DNA of 64,000 nucleotides from CAWJLS01 sp963843755 (GCA_963843755.1 CAWJLS010000010.1:310001-374000); one strand, 5' to 3'. Counted from the first letter of the stretch, positions 33,325 through 42,272 are shown. Notes: a model not told the origin generated them from the letters alone. A program made the numbers and translations.

Positions 33325-34398
33325 ATGCCCGAGATCCGTTCCGCCGGCCGCGCGGCCGCGTTCGTCCTCTTCGTCCTGACCGTCGCGGGAGGCGCCCGCC
33401 TCGGAGCCGACGACACGCCGTCGCCGGCCGCGCCTTCCGTTCCGCCCGGCAAGACGACCTCCCAGGTGCTCGCGGACTCCGCCCCGTCCGACTGGCGCCC
33501 CCTCGATCCGGACACCACGCTCTACGTCACCCTGCCCGGCGGCCGGGTGGTGATCGAGCTGGCGCCGGAGTTCGCGCCGCTCCACGTGGCCAACATCCAG
33601 CAGCTCGTGCGGCAGAAGTACTTCGATGGCCTGGCGGTGGTCCGCTCCCAGGACAACTACGTCGTCCAGTGGGGCGATCCCCAGGCCGGCGACAGCGACG
33701 ACGGCAAGGACGGCGCGGCCGGCGCGAAGGCGAAGCCGCGCTCGCTGGGGGAGGCGAAGGCGACGCTGCCGCCGGAGATGGACCGGCCGATCGGCGGGAC
33801 CGCGACCTGGCAGGCGGCCGGCGAGGGCAACGCGGCCGGGGACGGCGCGCAGGGCGGGAAGCTGGCGCCGCTCGCGTTCACCCCGCTCGGTGACGGCGAC
33901 GTCTACGCGCCGGAGGTCGGCTTCAGCCACGGCCTGCCGGTGGCCCGCGATCCGTCGACCGGCCGCGCCTGGCTCACCCACTGCTACGCCATGGTCGGCG
34001 TCGGCCGGGGCGACGCGGCGGACTCGGGCAGCGGCGCCGAGCTCTACGTGGTGATCGGCCACTCCCCCCGGCACCTGGACCGCAACGTCACCCTGGTCGG
34101 CCGGGTGGTCCAGGGGATGGAGCTGCTCTCGACCCTGCCGCGGGGCACCGGGGCGCTCGGCTTCTACGAGCACCCGTCCGAGTACGTGCCGATCACCTCG
34201 ATCCGCCTGGGGAGCGACCTGCCGGAGGCCGAGCGGGCGCAGGTCGAGCTGCTGCGCACCGACACCCGGACCTTCCGCGACCTGATCGACGCCCGGCGCT
34301 GGCGGCGGGAAGGGTGGTTCCTGGACAAGGTAGGGCACGTCAGCCTGTGCAACGTGCCCCTCCCGGTCCGGCCGGTGCAGCCGAATCCCGAGAGCTGA
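33325..34398 (+). CDS. Cyclophilin-type peptidyl-prolyl isomerase-like protein, exported
   Basis: 357 residues with a signal peptide (AAAFVLFVLTVAGGARLGAD). The cyclophilin fold is split. YVTLPGGRVVIELAPEFAPLHVANIQQLVRQKYFDGLAVVR (about 66-107) gives the first strands. An insertion of about 85 residues rich in Asp/Gly/Ala follows, then HCYAMVGVGRGDAADSGSGAELYVVIG and LTLVGRV-like VTLVGRVVQGMELLSTLPRG (about 210-272). The usual catalytic Arg/Phe motif (FHRV...G) is replaced by VVRSQDNYVVQWGDPQ, so isomerase activity is likely but altered. An 80-residue C-terminal extension follows. ATG 33325 has AAAGGAG upstream. Confidence 0.8.
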   Translation: MPEIRSAGRAAAFVLFVLTVAGGARLGADDTPSPAAPSVPPGKTTSQVLADSAPSDWRPLDPDTTLYVTLPGGRVVIELAPEFAPLHVANIQQLVRQKYFDGLAVVRSQDNYVVQWGDPQAGDSDDGKDGAAGAKAKPRSLGEAKATLPPEMDRPIGGTATWQAAGEGNAAGDGAQGGKLAPLAFTPLGDGDVYAPEVGFSHGLPVARDPSTGRAWLTHCYAMVGVGRGDAADSGSGAELYVVIGHSPRHLDRNVTLVGRVVQGMELLSTLPRGTGALGFYEHPSEYVPITSIRLGSDLPEAERAQVELLRTDTRTFRDLIDARRWRREGWFLDKVGHVSLCNVPLPVRPVQPNPES

Positions 34399-34466
34399 GC
34401 GCGCGGTAAGATGGCGGATATTCCGTTCCGGGGTCGACGACAGCCTGTTTCGAACGAGGAGGCTCC

Positions 34467-34814
34467 ATGGCTCGCTTTACCCGAAAGCGCCAGGAGATGC
34501 GCATTCCCGTCGAGGGGGTACAGGGGAGCCTGCGGACACCGGGCGACCTGCGGATCATCAACCTGAGCCGGAGCGGTCTGGCGTTCGCCACCGCCCACCA
34601 TCTGACCGTCGGCGAGACGTCGTTCATCGAGCTGCGCTTCCAACAGCAGACGGCCAACCTGGAGCTGAAGCTCCTGTGGTGCTTCCGTCAGCCGAAGCTC
34701 GAGCCGATGGAGCCGGAGGTGTTCCTGGCCGGCGGGCGGTTCGTGGACGTGGTGCGGGACGATCCGGACGGCCTGTGGCGGGGGCTCGTCGGCAAGGGCG
34801 ACAAGGCGCCGTAG
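34467..34814 (+). CDS. PilZ-domain-like protein
   Basis: 115 residues. RKRQEMRIPVEGVQGSLRTPGDLRIINLSRSGLAFAT is the PilZ pattern: a basic RxxxR near the N-terminus and (D/N)xSxxG as NLSRSGL. PilZ domains bind cyclic-di-GMP and act on motility, polysaccharide or protease targets. The Arg-rich opening is RKRQEMR, and whether it provides a true RxxxR c-di-GMP clamp is uncertain. ATG follows GAGGAGGCTCC. Confidence 0.72.
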   Translation: MARFTRKRQEMRIPVEGVQGSLRTPGDLRIINLSRSGLAFATAHHLTVGETSFIELRFQQQTANLELKLLWCFRQPKLEPMEPEVFLAGGRFVDVVRDDPDGLWRGLVGKGDKAP

Positions 34815-34893
34815 GCCGGGCGTTCGACCGACGGCGCCATCAGCCACGCGTACGCCGTGGTAGGGTCTGCGAAATTCCCGCTTCCCCTCCGAG

Positions 34894-35454
34894 ATGACCG
34901 ACTCTCCCCCCGATCCTCCGTCCGACGATCCGTTCGGGTCGTTCGCCGACGAGGCGGAGATGCTCGACTTCATGCGCGAGACGCTCCGGCGGCTGCGCCG
35001 GGGTGGCGGGGCGGCCGGTGCGTCCGGAGCCGGATCCGGATCCGAAGCCCGGGATGCCGCCGGCGGCGCGGAGCAGGGGCCGGCCTGGTGGGTGGAAGAG
35101 CGCGACGACGGCACCTTCGCCGTGGTGTCGGAGACGACCGGCACGACGGCCGCCTCGTTGCACGACCGGCGGCGGGCCTACCTGCTCGCCGCGACTCTCA
35201 CCGCCGCCGGCTCGCAACCCCAGGGCCCGGCGGACGCGCTGGCGGAGCCGGCCGCCGATCCGCCCGCCGGCTGGGGCGATGACCCGGTCGAGCGGCGCAA
35301 AGAGCTCACGGCCCGCACCCTGCGCGGCCTGCTCGCCAATCCCAAGGCGATCGAGCTCTTCCTCCAGTCGATCGAGCCCGACGTTCTGCGCGAGGCGATG
35401 GAGATCCGCGAGGGTGACGGCGAGGACGACGACTCGTCCGGCCAGCCCAACTGA
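34894..35454 (+). CDS. Hypothetical protein, acidic and low complexity
   Basis: 186 residues with no membrane segment. It opens with a Pro/Asp-rich segment, then a helix (FADEAEMLDFMRETLRRLRR), a Gly/Ala linker, PAWWVEERDDGTFAVVSETTGTTAASLHDRRRAYLLAATL, and a C-terminal helix LRGLLANPKAIELFLQSIEP. The middle looks like a small beta unit and the end like a helical hairpin. I do not recognise a family. A short hairpin follows the stop and phoH starts 166 bp downstream. Confidence 0.65.
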   Translation: MTDSPPDPPSDDPFGSFADEAEMLDFMRETLRRLRRGGGAAGASGAGSGSEARDAAGGAEQGPAWWVEERDDGTFAVVSETTGTTAASLHDRRRAYLLAATLTAAGSQPQGPADALAEPAADPPAGWGDDPVERRKELTARTLRGLLANPKAIELFLQSIEPDVLREAMEIREGDGEDDDSSGQPN

Positions 35455-35463
35455 AGGGGTCCG

Positions 35464-35483
35464 CGACCGCCGAGCGGCGGTCG
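35464..35483 (+). terminator. Hairpin after the acidic hypothetical gene
   Basis: CGACCGCC-GAGC-GGCGGTCG, a perfect 8-bp stem with a 4-nt loop beginning nine bases after the stop codon. Only a short T-poor tail follows, so termination strength is uncertain. Confidence 0.45.
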
Positions 35484-35620
35484 TCCTGTGGTAGAAAGTC
35501 GTTCATGGTGCCCGGATCGGTTCGAACGAACATCGCCACGCCGAACCGGTCCGATCCGCCCCACTCCGCGCCCCTCCCGCAGCATCTCCCGACAACCTCC
35601 GTCCCCCCGGCCGGCCGTCC

Positions 35621-36949
35621 ATGATCGACGAGCAACCGAAGATCTTCGTCCTCGACACCTCTGTCGTCCTGTACGACTTCATGGCCCTGTCCAACTTCGA
35701 GGAGCACGACGTGGCGGTGCCGCTGACCGTGCTCGAGGAGCTGGACCAGTTCAAGAAGGGCAACAACGTCATCAACCTCCACGCCCGGGAGTTCATGCGC
35801 CAGCTCGACACCCTGTCGGAGGAGAGCGACCTGCGCGACTGGATCCCGATCAACGGGCCGGGAAAGGGGCGCTTCCGGGTGATCCCGGAGGAGCGCACCG
35901 ACGTCGACGCCTCGGATCTGTTCGGGTCGAAGAAGAACGACCACCGCATCCTGAACGCGGCCCTCGCCCTGGCCAAGCGCGAGGCGCCGCGCAAGGTGAT
36001 CCTGGTCTCGAAGGACATCAACCTGCGGGTCAAGGCGCGGGCCGTCTCCCTGCTGGCGGAGGACTACGAGACCGTCCGGATCAAGGACGTCGACCACCTC
36101 TACCGCGGCACCACCCACATCGAGGTGGAGAACGGCGAGCTGATCGACCGGCTCTACGCCGAAGAGTCGGTGCCGGCGAACGGGCTGGTCGAAGGCGCGC
36201 CGCCGGCCAACCACTTCTTCATCCTGCGCCACGACTCGAAATCGGCGCTGGCCAGCTTCGACCCCCAGCGCGGCGCCCTGCGGCGGGTGAAGAAGCCGTC
36301 GGCCTACGGCATCAGCCCGAAGAACGCCGAGCAGACCTTCGCCCTCGACGCCATTCTCAACCCGGACATCCCCCTGGTCACCCTGTCCGGGGCGGCGGGT
36401 ACCGGCAAGACCCTCCTCGCCCTGGCCGGCGCCCTCGAGCAGCGGCGCCAGTTCCGGCAGATCTACCTCGCCCGCCCGGTCGTCCCGCTGTCGAACAAAG
36501 ACTTGGGCTACCTGCCCGGCGACGTCCAGTCCAAGGTCAACCCCTACATGCAGCCGCTGTGGGACAACCTGTCGGTGATCAAGAACCAGTTCACCGAGAC
36601 GTCGAAGGAGTACAAGCGGATCGACGACATGATCGAAAAGGAGAAGCTCCACATCGTGCCGCTGGCCTACATCCGGGGGCGGAGCTTCTCGAACATCATG
36701 TTCATCGTCGACGAGGCCCAGAACCTCACCCCCCACGAGGTCAAGACCGTCATCACCCGCGCCGGCGACGGCACCAAGATCGTCATGACCGGCGACATCT
36801 TCCAGATCGACACGCCGTACCTCGACAAGCACTCGAACGGCCTCTCCTACCTGATCGACCGCCTGCGGGGGAACCGGCTGTACGCGCACATCAACCTGGA
36901 AAAGGGCGAGCGGAGCGAGCTGGCGAACCTGGCGAGTAGTTTTCTGTAG
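35621..36949 (+). CDS. PhoH2-type protein: PIN ribonuclease domain fused to PhoH ATPase
   Basis: 442 residues. The N-terminal PIN domain (about 7-155) has FVLDTSVVLYDF with the catalytic Asp at 11 and further acidic residues (EELDQF, KKNDHRILNAAL, VSKDINLRVKA). The PhoH ATPase domain has Walker A SGAAGTGKTLLALA (about 256-269), LARPVVPLSNKDLGYLPG, Walker B IMFIVDEAQNLTPHEVKT, and MTGDIFQID. PhoH2 proteins act as ATP-dependent RNA helicase/ribonucleases and are sometimes paired with a toxin-antitoxin-like partner, but no such partner is adjacent. A 163-bp inverted-repeat element begins 47 bp after the stop. Confidence 0.94.
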   Translation: MIDEQPKIFVLDTSVVLYDFMALSNFEEHDVAVPLTVLEELDQFKKGNNVINLHAREFMRQLDTLSEESDLRDWIPINGPGKGRFRVIPEERTDVDASDLFGSKKNDHRILNAALALAKREAPRKVILVSKDINLRVKARAVSLLAEDYETVRIKDVDHLYRGTTHIEVENGELIDRLYAEESVPANGLVEGAPPANHFFILRHDSKSALASFDPQRGALRRVKKPSAYGISPKNAEQTFALDAILNPDIPLVTLSGAAGTGKTLLALAGALEQRRQFRQIYLARPVVPLSNKDLGYLPGDVQSKVNPYMQPLWDNLSVIKNQFTETSKEYKRIDDMIEKEKLHIVPLAYIRGRSFSNIMFIVDEAQNLTPHEVKTVITRAGDGTKIVMTGDIFQIDTPYLDKHSNGLSYLIDRLRGNRLYAHINLEKGERSELANLASSFL

Positions 36950-36995
36950 GGTCGCTTGTAGCACCTCAAGAGTCCTTCGCCGGAGGGTTCGCCGG

Positions 36996-37158
36996 AAGCG
37001 GCCGGGAGGCTCCGGTCTGCCGGCACGGCGCGCGTCGGTTGCCTGAACGGAGCTGATCGCGCGCCTCGTTGACGGCCGCGCGTGTCCACCTCTGCCAGAT
37101 CAGGCGTCCCCGCGGGCGCGTCCGTCAGCGGCCTCTGACCGGAGCCTCCCGGCCGCTT
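36996..37158. repeat. 163-bp inverted-repeat element, copy C
   Basis: Perfect 22-bp terminal inverted repeats at 36996-37017 and 37137-37158, beginning AAGCGGCCGGGAGG. An inner stem is visible (TGACGGCCGCGCG near 37070 with CGCGTCCGTCA near 37125). It starts 47 bp downstream of phoH and has the same length and repeat opening as the copies at 5956, 38103 and 51292. Its left flank (CCTTCGCCGGAGGGTTCGCC) matches that of the copy at 5956. No gene is visible in the 36950-37302 gap. Confidence 0.65.
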
Positions 37159-37279
37159 CACGCCTCAACGATCGTTGCCTTGGCGGGAGGAGGGGTCTCG
37201 GGACTCTGCCGCCCGTGGCAACCCACCACTTGGATCCTCGTGGTGGGCATCGAGTGGTAGATGGCGACCGTATTTACGG

Positions 37280-37308
37280 CTTCATGATATGGTTCGCCCA
37301 TCATGAAG
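37280..37308 (+). promoter_or_regulatory. Inverted repeat overlapping the vapB start codon
   Basis: CTTCATGAT at 37280-37288 and its exact complement ATCATGAAG at 37300-37308, with an 11-nt spacer. The right arm contains the ATG of vapB. The symmetry and position suggest the operator for VapBC autorepression. As RNA, the hairpin would also bury the start codon. A -10-like TATTTA lies just upstream at 37271. Confidence 0.6.
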
Positions 37309-37545
37309 ACCACGCTCGACCTCGATGACGCCCTGCTGACCGAAGCCAAGACCCGAGCCGCGGCGGCTGGGACCAGCCTCAAGTCCTACGTCGAGGATGC
37401 CCTCCGCGCCCGCCTCCTTCCACGGCTGAGCGGGGAGCAAGAGCCGTTTCGGCTGAAGCTCCCGATCGTCGAGGGCACGGCTCCGCCGGCGGTCGAGGTC
37501 ATGGATCGTCGAGCCCTCTACGACCTTCTGGACGAGCCGAAATGA
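37303..37545 (+). CDS. vapB: VapB-family antitoxin
   Basis: 80 residues. MKTTLDLDDALLTEAKTRAA, followed by GTSLKSYVEDALRARL, is a ribbon-helix-helix antitoxin N-terminus (the MktTldldd.Ll..ak..A...g.tl...ve.aLr pattern). The C-terminal part is the toxin-binding segment (LPIVEG ... VMDRRALYDLLDE). The stop overlaps the vapC start (ATGA). Autoregulation is likely through the inverted repeat covering its own start codon. Confidence 0.88.
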   Translation: MKTTLDLDDALLTEAKTRAAAAGTSLKSYVEDALRARLLPRLSGEQEPFRLKLPIVEGTAPPAVEVMDRRALYDLLDEPK

Positions 37546-37967
37546 CCGGCGTCGATACAAACGTCCTGATCGCGGCCCACCGGAGTGAGCACGCCAAGCA
37601 CGGGGAGGCCCTGGCGCAGCTCGTCGAGATCGCCGAGAGCGGCACCCCGTGGGGCCTGCCGGTCTTCTGCATCGGCGAGTTCCTCCGGGTCGTGACCCAC
37701 CCCAAGGTCTTCACGCCACCGTCGAGCCTGGAGGTAGCCATCGAGCTCATCGATCGGCTGCTCGAGAGCCCCAGCCTCCGACTGCTCCTCCCGGGCGAAC
37801 GGTTCTGGGGCCGCTTCCGCTCGACTCTCCAGGATGGCGCCGCCCGCGGCAACCTGGTCTTCGATGCCCAGATCGCGGCGGTTTGCGAGGAGCATGGCGT
37901 GCTCGAGCTCGTGACCGGCGACCGGGACTTCTCCCGGTTCTCGGCCATCCGGCCGCGGTACCTCTGA
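37542..37967 (+). CDS. vapC: VapC-family PIN-domain toxin
   Basis: 141 residues. GVDTNVLIAAHRSEHAKH holds the first catalytic Asp. IGEFLRVVTHPKVF supplies the conserved Glu, and NLVFDAQIAAVCEEHGVLELVTGDRDFSRF supplies the remaining acidic residues (D.q.aA...E....l.T.D.DF). VapC toxins are Mg2+-dependent RNases that cleave tRNA or rRNA. It is translationally coupled to vapB. A repeat element lies downstream. Confidence 0.92.
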   Translation: MTGVDTNVLIAAHRSEHAKHGEALAQLVEIAESGTPWGLPVFCIGEFLRVVTHPKVFTPPSSLEVAIELIDRLLESPSLRLLLPGERFWGRFRSTLQDGAARGNLVFDAQIAAVCEEHGVLELVTGDRDFSRFSAIRPRYL

Positions 37968-38102
37968 TCGAAGGGGCGCGGAGTCCGGCAGCAACCGTGT
38001 CGGAAGTGAGCGGATCAGCACGTCCATTCACCTGACACCTGGTGGAGAGCAGGCAACCAACGGTGAGGAGTCGACCGCCGAGGCAGCGATCGATACGGAT
38101 GG

Positions 38103-38265
38103 GGAGCGGTCCGGGGGGTGGGCGGTGGAGGGCGTCGAGGGACGCGCCCGCGGGAGCGGTCGAGCGGTCGTCTAGGCCCGGCGCGTCCCGAGCCGAGGTG
38201 CGCGTTGCGCCTCCAACCCTCCAGGTCGCGCGCCGTCCCGGAGCCGTCACCCCCCGGACCGCTCC
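38103..38265. repeat. 163-bp inverted-repeat element, copy D
   Basis: Perfect 18-bp terminal inverted repeats at 38103-38120 and 38248-38265, beginning GGAGCGGTCCGG. The interior contains GGACGCGCCCGCGGG, which is the reverse complement of a block inside the copy at 36996. It lies between vapC and the DUF885 gene. Apart from this element and the short tandem repeat after it, the 37968-38418 gap holds no feature I can support. Confidence 0.6.
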
Positions 38266-38280
38266 GGCGACCCTCATCGC

Positions 38281-38312
38281 CGCTCAACCGCTCAACCACT
38301 CAACCGCTCAAC
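38281..38312 (+). repeat. Four tandem copies of an 8-bp repeat
   Basis: CGCTCAAC repeated as CGCTCAAC, CGCTCAAC, CACTCAAC, CGCTCAAC without spacers, right after inverted-repeat copy D. It is a simple-sequence tract, and length variation between strains would be expected. No function is inferred. Confidence 0.7.
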
Positions 38313-38418
38313 GATCCGCCCCGCTGTCCGCCCCCTGATATCGTCCCGCCGACCCGCCCTGCGACATCTTCCGCGGCCGGCGGTTTCCGTTGACAGCATC
38401 CGATCGAAGGGGGACCCC

Positions 38419-40278
38419 ATGCGAGCTCGCCGACCCGTCTGCATCCTGCCCGTCCTGCTCTTCGTCTTCGCCCCGCTCCTCGCGACCACCGCCTGTGCCC
38501 CGCCGGAGCCGGCCGAGACCGAGGAGGGGGCCGACGCCACCTCGGCCGAGGCCGACCCGATCGTCGACACCTACCTCGACCGCTACTTCGCCTTCTACCC
38601 GAGCCGCGCCACCGCCGCCGGCCTCCACACCCACGACCGCGAGCTCGAGGATCTGACGCCCGAGCGCCTCGACGCCTGGGTGGCGTTCAACCGGGAGACC
38701 GTCCGGCGGCTGGAGGAGGCCGCCCGCGGCGAGGACCGCGGCGGCAGCGAGGGCCGGGACGACGGCCTGACCCCGGCTGAGCGGCGGGACCGGCGGTTCA
38801 ATCGGAAATTGGACCGGGAGCTGCTGCTGCGCCAGGCGAAGCGAGAGCTGTTCTCCTACGAGACGGTCAACGAGCCGCGCACCGATCCGCTGTTCTGGAC
38901 CGGCATCGCGTCGAACGCCAACGTCTTCCTGCTGGTGCGCCAGGATCTGCCGGCCGGCGACCGGCTCGCCGCCGCCGCGGCGCGGGCGGCGCTTCTGCCG
39001 CGACTGGTGCGGCAGGCCCGGGAGACCCTGGGGGCGGCCGATCCCTCGACCGTCTCCGCCGAGCACGCCCGGATCGCCTCCGGCCAGGCGAGCGCCTCCG
39101 CCGCCTTCTACCGCCAGGGGTTCGCCGCCGCGGCGGACGACCAGGCGCCGGACGACGACGAGCTGGCGGCGTCGATGAAGCAGGCCGCCGCGGCCGCCGC
39201 CGACGCCATGGACGCCCTGGCGGGCGACCTCGAGGTTCTGGCCGGTCATGCCGGCGGCTCGCCGCGGCTCGGCAAGGAGCGCTACGCCGAGCTCTTCCGC
39301 CTGGTCGACGGCGTCGACGAGCCGGTCGAGCAGGTGCGGGCGCGGGCCGAGCGTGCGCTGGTGGAGAAGCGCCAGGAGACCGCCGCCTACGGACGCCAGG
39401 TCTGGAGCCGGATCTTTCCGGACGAGGCGCCGCCGGCCGACGACGTCGCCCTGATCCGGCGGCTGTTCGATCGCGTCTCCCAGGACCGGGCCACGTCGTC
39501 GGAGGAACTCGTCGCCGACTTCCGCACCCTGGTCGACAAGGCCTTTGCCTTCACCCGGGAGCACGACGTCATCACCCTGCCCGATCCGCGCACCCTGTGG
39601 GTCGGCCCGTCGCCCTCCTTCTTCGTCGGCCAGAGCGTCGGCGGCGTCTACCCGGCCGGTCCGTACGCGCCGGAGGCGGACACCCTGTTCTACCTGCCGA
39701 CCCCGTCGGACGACGCGACGCCGGAGCAGAAGGACGCCTTCTTCCGCGATTTCAACCACCATTTCAACGTCATGATCACCCCCCACGAGATGGTGCCGGG
39801 GCACTACACCCAGCTCAAGATCGCCGCCCGCCAGCCCCACAAGGTGCGCAGCCTGTTCGCCGACGGCGTCTACACCGAGGGCTGGGGCACCTTCTGCGAG
39901 CGGCTGATGCTCGACCAGGGCTGGGGCGGTCCGCTCGACCGCCTGGCCCACCTCAAGAAGCAGCTCGAAAACATCGCCCGCACGATCGTCGACATCCGGG
40001 TCCACACGGACGGCATGGAGCGCGACGAGGTGCTCCGGTTCGTCAAGGACGAGGCGCTCCAGGACGACCAGTTCGCCCGCAACATGTGGGTCCGCTCGAT
40101 CACCAGCGCGCCCCAGATCACCTCCTACTGGCTGGGCTACGACCAGATCATGGGGCTCTACCGGGACGTCCGGGAGGCCCGCGGCGACGGCTTCGTTCTG
40201 CGCGACTTCATGGACGCCGCGACCGCCATGGGGCCGGTGCCGGTGCGCCACTACCGGGAGGCGATGCTCGACGGCTGA
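38419..40278 (+). CDS. DUF885 family lipoprotein, predicted zinc-dependent peptidase-like
   Basis: 619 residues. A signal peptide with lipobox (LLFVFAPLLATTAC) marks it as a lipoprotein. The body is the all-helical DUF885 fold, starting DTYLDRYFAFYPSRATAAGLHTHD. The metal motif HEMVPGHYTQLKIA (HExxxGH) lies near residue 455, followed by YTEGWGTFCERLML, where the Glu is a likely third ligand. The C-terminus has SYWLGYDQIMGLYRDVREARG and FMDAATAMGPVPVRHYREAML, both typical. Related proteins are putative M32/M3-like carboxypeptidases of unknown substrate. ATG follows AAGGGGGACCCC. Confidence 0.9.
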   Translation: MRARRPVCILPVLLFVFAPLLATTACAPPEPAETEEGADATSAEADPIVDTYLDRYFAFYPSRATAAGLHTHDRELEDLTPERLDAWVAFNRETVRRLEEAARGEDRGGSEGRDDGLTPAERRDRRFNRKLDRELLLRQAKRELFSYETVNEPRTDPLFWTGIASNANVFLLVRQDLPAGDRLAAAAARAALLPRLVRQARETLGAADPSTVSAEHARIASGQASASAAFYRQGFAAAADDQAPDDDELAASMKQAAAAAADAMDALAGDLEVLAGHAGGSPRLGKERYAELFRLVDGVDEPVEQVRARAERALVEKRQETAAYGRQVWSRIFPDEAPPADDVALIRRLFDRVSQDRATSSEELVADFRTLVDKAFAFTREHDVITLPDPRTLWVGPSPSFFVGQSVGGVYPAGPYAPEADTLFYLPTPSDDATPEQKDAFFRDFNHHFNVMITPHEMVPGHYTQLKIAARQPHKVRSLFADGVYTEGWGTFCERLMLDQGWGGPLDRLAHLKKQLENIARTIVDIRVHTDGMERDEVLRFVKDEALQDDQFARNMWVRSITSAPQITSYWLGYDQIMGLYRDVREARGDGFVLRDFMDAATAMGPVPVRHYREAMLDG

Positions 40279-40347
40279 GGCGGCCGGCCTCGCCGGTCGA
40301 GACGGAATGTGGCGCGGGGGAGCGTCGTATAGACTGCTGAGACGCCT

Positions 40348-41862
40348 ATGAGACCTCATCGCACCGCCGCCCGCCGTGTGCCCCACCTGCTGCTCGCCTG
40401 GATCGTCCTCGGCCTGGCGCTGCCCGTTCTGGCCGAGGTCGGAGCCGGTCTCGGAAGCCGGCTCGGAGCTGGGCTCGGCTCGGGGGCCGGCGTGCCGGCC
40501 GAGGCGCTCGCCGAGCCGCCGGCCGCGGCCCTGACCGGGGCCCTGACCGGGGTAGGGGCCACGGGCGGTGAGGTGGTCCGGGTGCGCATCGACACGCCGA
40601 TCCACCCGGTGGCCGCCCAGCTCCTCGCGGACGCCATCGAACAGGCCGAGCAGGAGCACGCCGCGGCCCTGGTGATCGAGATCGACACGCCGGGCGGCCT
40701 GATGACCTCCATGCGGGACATGATCCGCGACATCCTGGCCACCGACGTGCCGGTGATCGGGTACGTGGCGCCGCCGGGCGCTCAGGCGGCGTCGGCCGGG
40801 TTCTTCCTCCTGATGTCGACCGACGTGGCGGCCATGGCCCCGGGAACCAACGCCGGGGCGGCGTCACCGATCGGCGGCCAGGGGCAGGACATCGGCGGCA
40901 CCCTGGGCGAGAAGATCGAGCAGGACGCCACCGCCCAGATGCGCTCCCTCGCCAAGCGCAACGGCCGCAACGTCGAGGCGGCGGAGAAGGCGGTGACCGA
41001 CGCCCTGTCCTACGACGCCGACCAGGCGAAGGAGCTCGGCCTGATCGAGATCATCGCGCCGACCTTGCCCAAGCTGCTGGCGGAGGTCGACGGCCGGACC
41101 ATCCGGGGCGAGACCGAGAAACCGGTCGTCCTGGCGACCCGCGACGCGGTCATCCGCACCCACGAGCCGACCTGGGCCCAACGGTTCCTCGCGCTGATCG
41201 CCGATCCCAACATCGCCTACGGGCTGCTGTCGATCGGCTCCCTCGGGGTGCTGATCGAGCTGTACAACCCGGGCGCGATCTTCCCCGGCGTCATCGGCGG
41301 CATCTGCCTGGTCCTGGGCGCCTTCGCCCTCTCCGTGCTGCCGGTCAACGTCGCCGGGTTGGCGCTCCTGGCGCTGGCGCTGATCTTCTTCATCGCCGAG
41401 ATCAAGGTGACCAGCTACGGCCTGTTGACCACGGCGGGGGTGGTGTCGCTGGTGATCGGCTCGCTGATGCTGTTCAACAGCCCGGACCCGGCGCTGCGGG
41501 TCTCGCTGGAGGTGATCGTCACGGCGGCTGGGACCACCATCGTGGTCGTCCTGTTCCTGATGTTCCAGGTGCTCCGGGCCCACCGCGCCCAGGTGCGCAC
41601 CGGCGTCGAGGGGATGATCCGCGAGCGTGGCCGCGCCCAGAGCGATCTTTCGCCCCGCGGCAAGGTGTTCGTCCACGGCGAGATCTGGGACGCGGAGTCC
41701 GAGGCGCCGGCGCTCCGCGGCGACCCGGTGGAGGTGCTGGCGGTCGAGGGCATGTGGCTCCGGGTCCGGCCCGTCCTCGATGGCATCGGCGCCCCCGGCA
41801 CGGCCGCGCCCGCCCGGCCAGTCCGGTCGACCGAGCCGGTCGACCCGTCCGGGAGAGCCTGA
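40348..41862 (+). CDS. NfeD-family membrane serine protease (long form)
   Basis: 504 residues. After a signal sequence (VPHLLLAWIVLGLALPVLAE) and a Gly/Ala linker comes a ClpP-like domain (about 75-240): RIDTPIHPVAAQLLADAIEQAE, ALVIEIDTPGGLMTSMRDMI and YVAPPGAQAASAGFFLLMSTDVAAMAPGT, in which the Ser of AASAGF is the nucleophile. Four or more membrane helices (about 285-400) and a C-terminal OB-fold NfeD domain (GKVFVHGEIWDAES) follow. NfeD proteases are encoded next to slipins and are believed to cleave them. Here a short NfeD-type gene and the slipin follow at once. Confidence 0.92.
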   Translation: MRPHRTAARRVPHLLLAWIVLGLALPVLAEVGAGLGSRLGAGLGSGAGVPAEALAEPPAAALTGALTGVGATGGEVVRVRIDTPIHPVAAQLLADAIEQAEQEHAAALVIEIDTPGGLMTSMRDMIRDILATDVPVIGYVAPPGAQAASAGFFLLMSTDVAAMAPGTNAGAASPIGGQGQDIGGTLGEKIEQDATAQMRSLAKRNGRNVEAAEKAVTDALSYDADQAKELGLIEIIAPTLPKLLAEVDGRTIRGETEKPVVLATRDAVIRTHEPTWAQRFLALIADPNIAYGLLSIGSLGVLIELYNPGAIFPGVIGGICLVLGAFALSVLPVNVAGLALLALALIFFIAEIKVTSYGLLTTAGVVSLVIGSLMLFNSPDPALRVSLEVIVTAAGTTIVVVLFLMFQVLRAHRAQVRTGVEGMIRERGRAQSDLSPRGKVFVHGEIWDAESEAPALRGDPVEVLAVEGMWLRVRPVLDGIGAPGTAAPARPVRSTEPVDPSGRA

Positions 41863-41869
41863 GCCCGGA

Positions 41870-42229
41870 ATGGCCGCTGCTCCCGACGGCTTCGCGCTCT
41901 CCGGTGCCGGCCTGGTCGCTCTGGCGGTGGTGGCCGGCCTGCTGCTTTACCACGGCGTCGCCCTGGCGGCCCGCCTGGCCGTCTGGTTGAGCGATCGTAT
42001 CCGCGGTCCGGAGGAGCTCTACGCCGACCGCAGGCCGCCGGGTGGAACGATCGGTTGCCAGGGGATCGCGCGCAACGATCTGGCGCCTCGCGGTAGAGTC
42101 TTCGTACGAGGCGAGCTCTGGGAGGCCGAAGCCGAGGGGCCGGTGAGCGCCGGCGAGGTCGTGGAGGTGGTCGCCGCCGAGGGTCTGATGCTGACCGTCC
42201 GAGCCGCCACCGACGAGCCGCGAGCCTGA
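41870..42229 (+). CDS. Short NfeD-like membrane protein
   Basis: 119 residues. One strong N-terminal helix (ALSGAGLVALAVVAGLLLYHGVALAARLAVWL) is followed by an OB-fold-like domain closely matching the C-terminus of the preceding protein: GIARNDLAPRGRVFVRGELWEAEAEGPVSAGEVVEVVAAEGLMLTV. The longer open frame upstream overlaps nfeD and is not protein-like. ATG 41870 lies eight bases after the nfeD stop. It is probably a duplicated regulatory domain that helps slipin/NfeD assembly. Confidence 0.8.
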   Translation: MAAAPDGFALSGAGLVALAVVAGLLLYHGVALAARLAVWLSDRIRGPEELYADRRPPGGTIGCQGIARNDLAPRGRVFVRGELWEAEAEGPVSAGEVVEVVAAEGLMLTVRAATDEPRA

Positions 42230-42272
42230 ACGCGTCCGAACGATAGAGCCTGAATCTAGAGAGGGGACACCC

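Noticed and set aside
38281..38312. Possible CRISPR-like repeat
   Set aside because: The 8-bp units are directly adjacent without spacers, so this is a simple tandem repeat.
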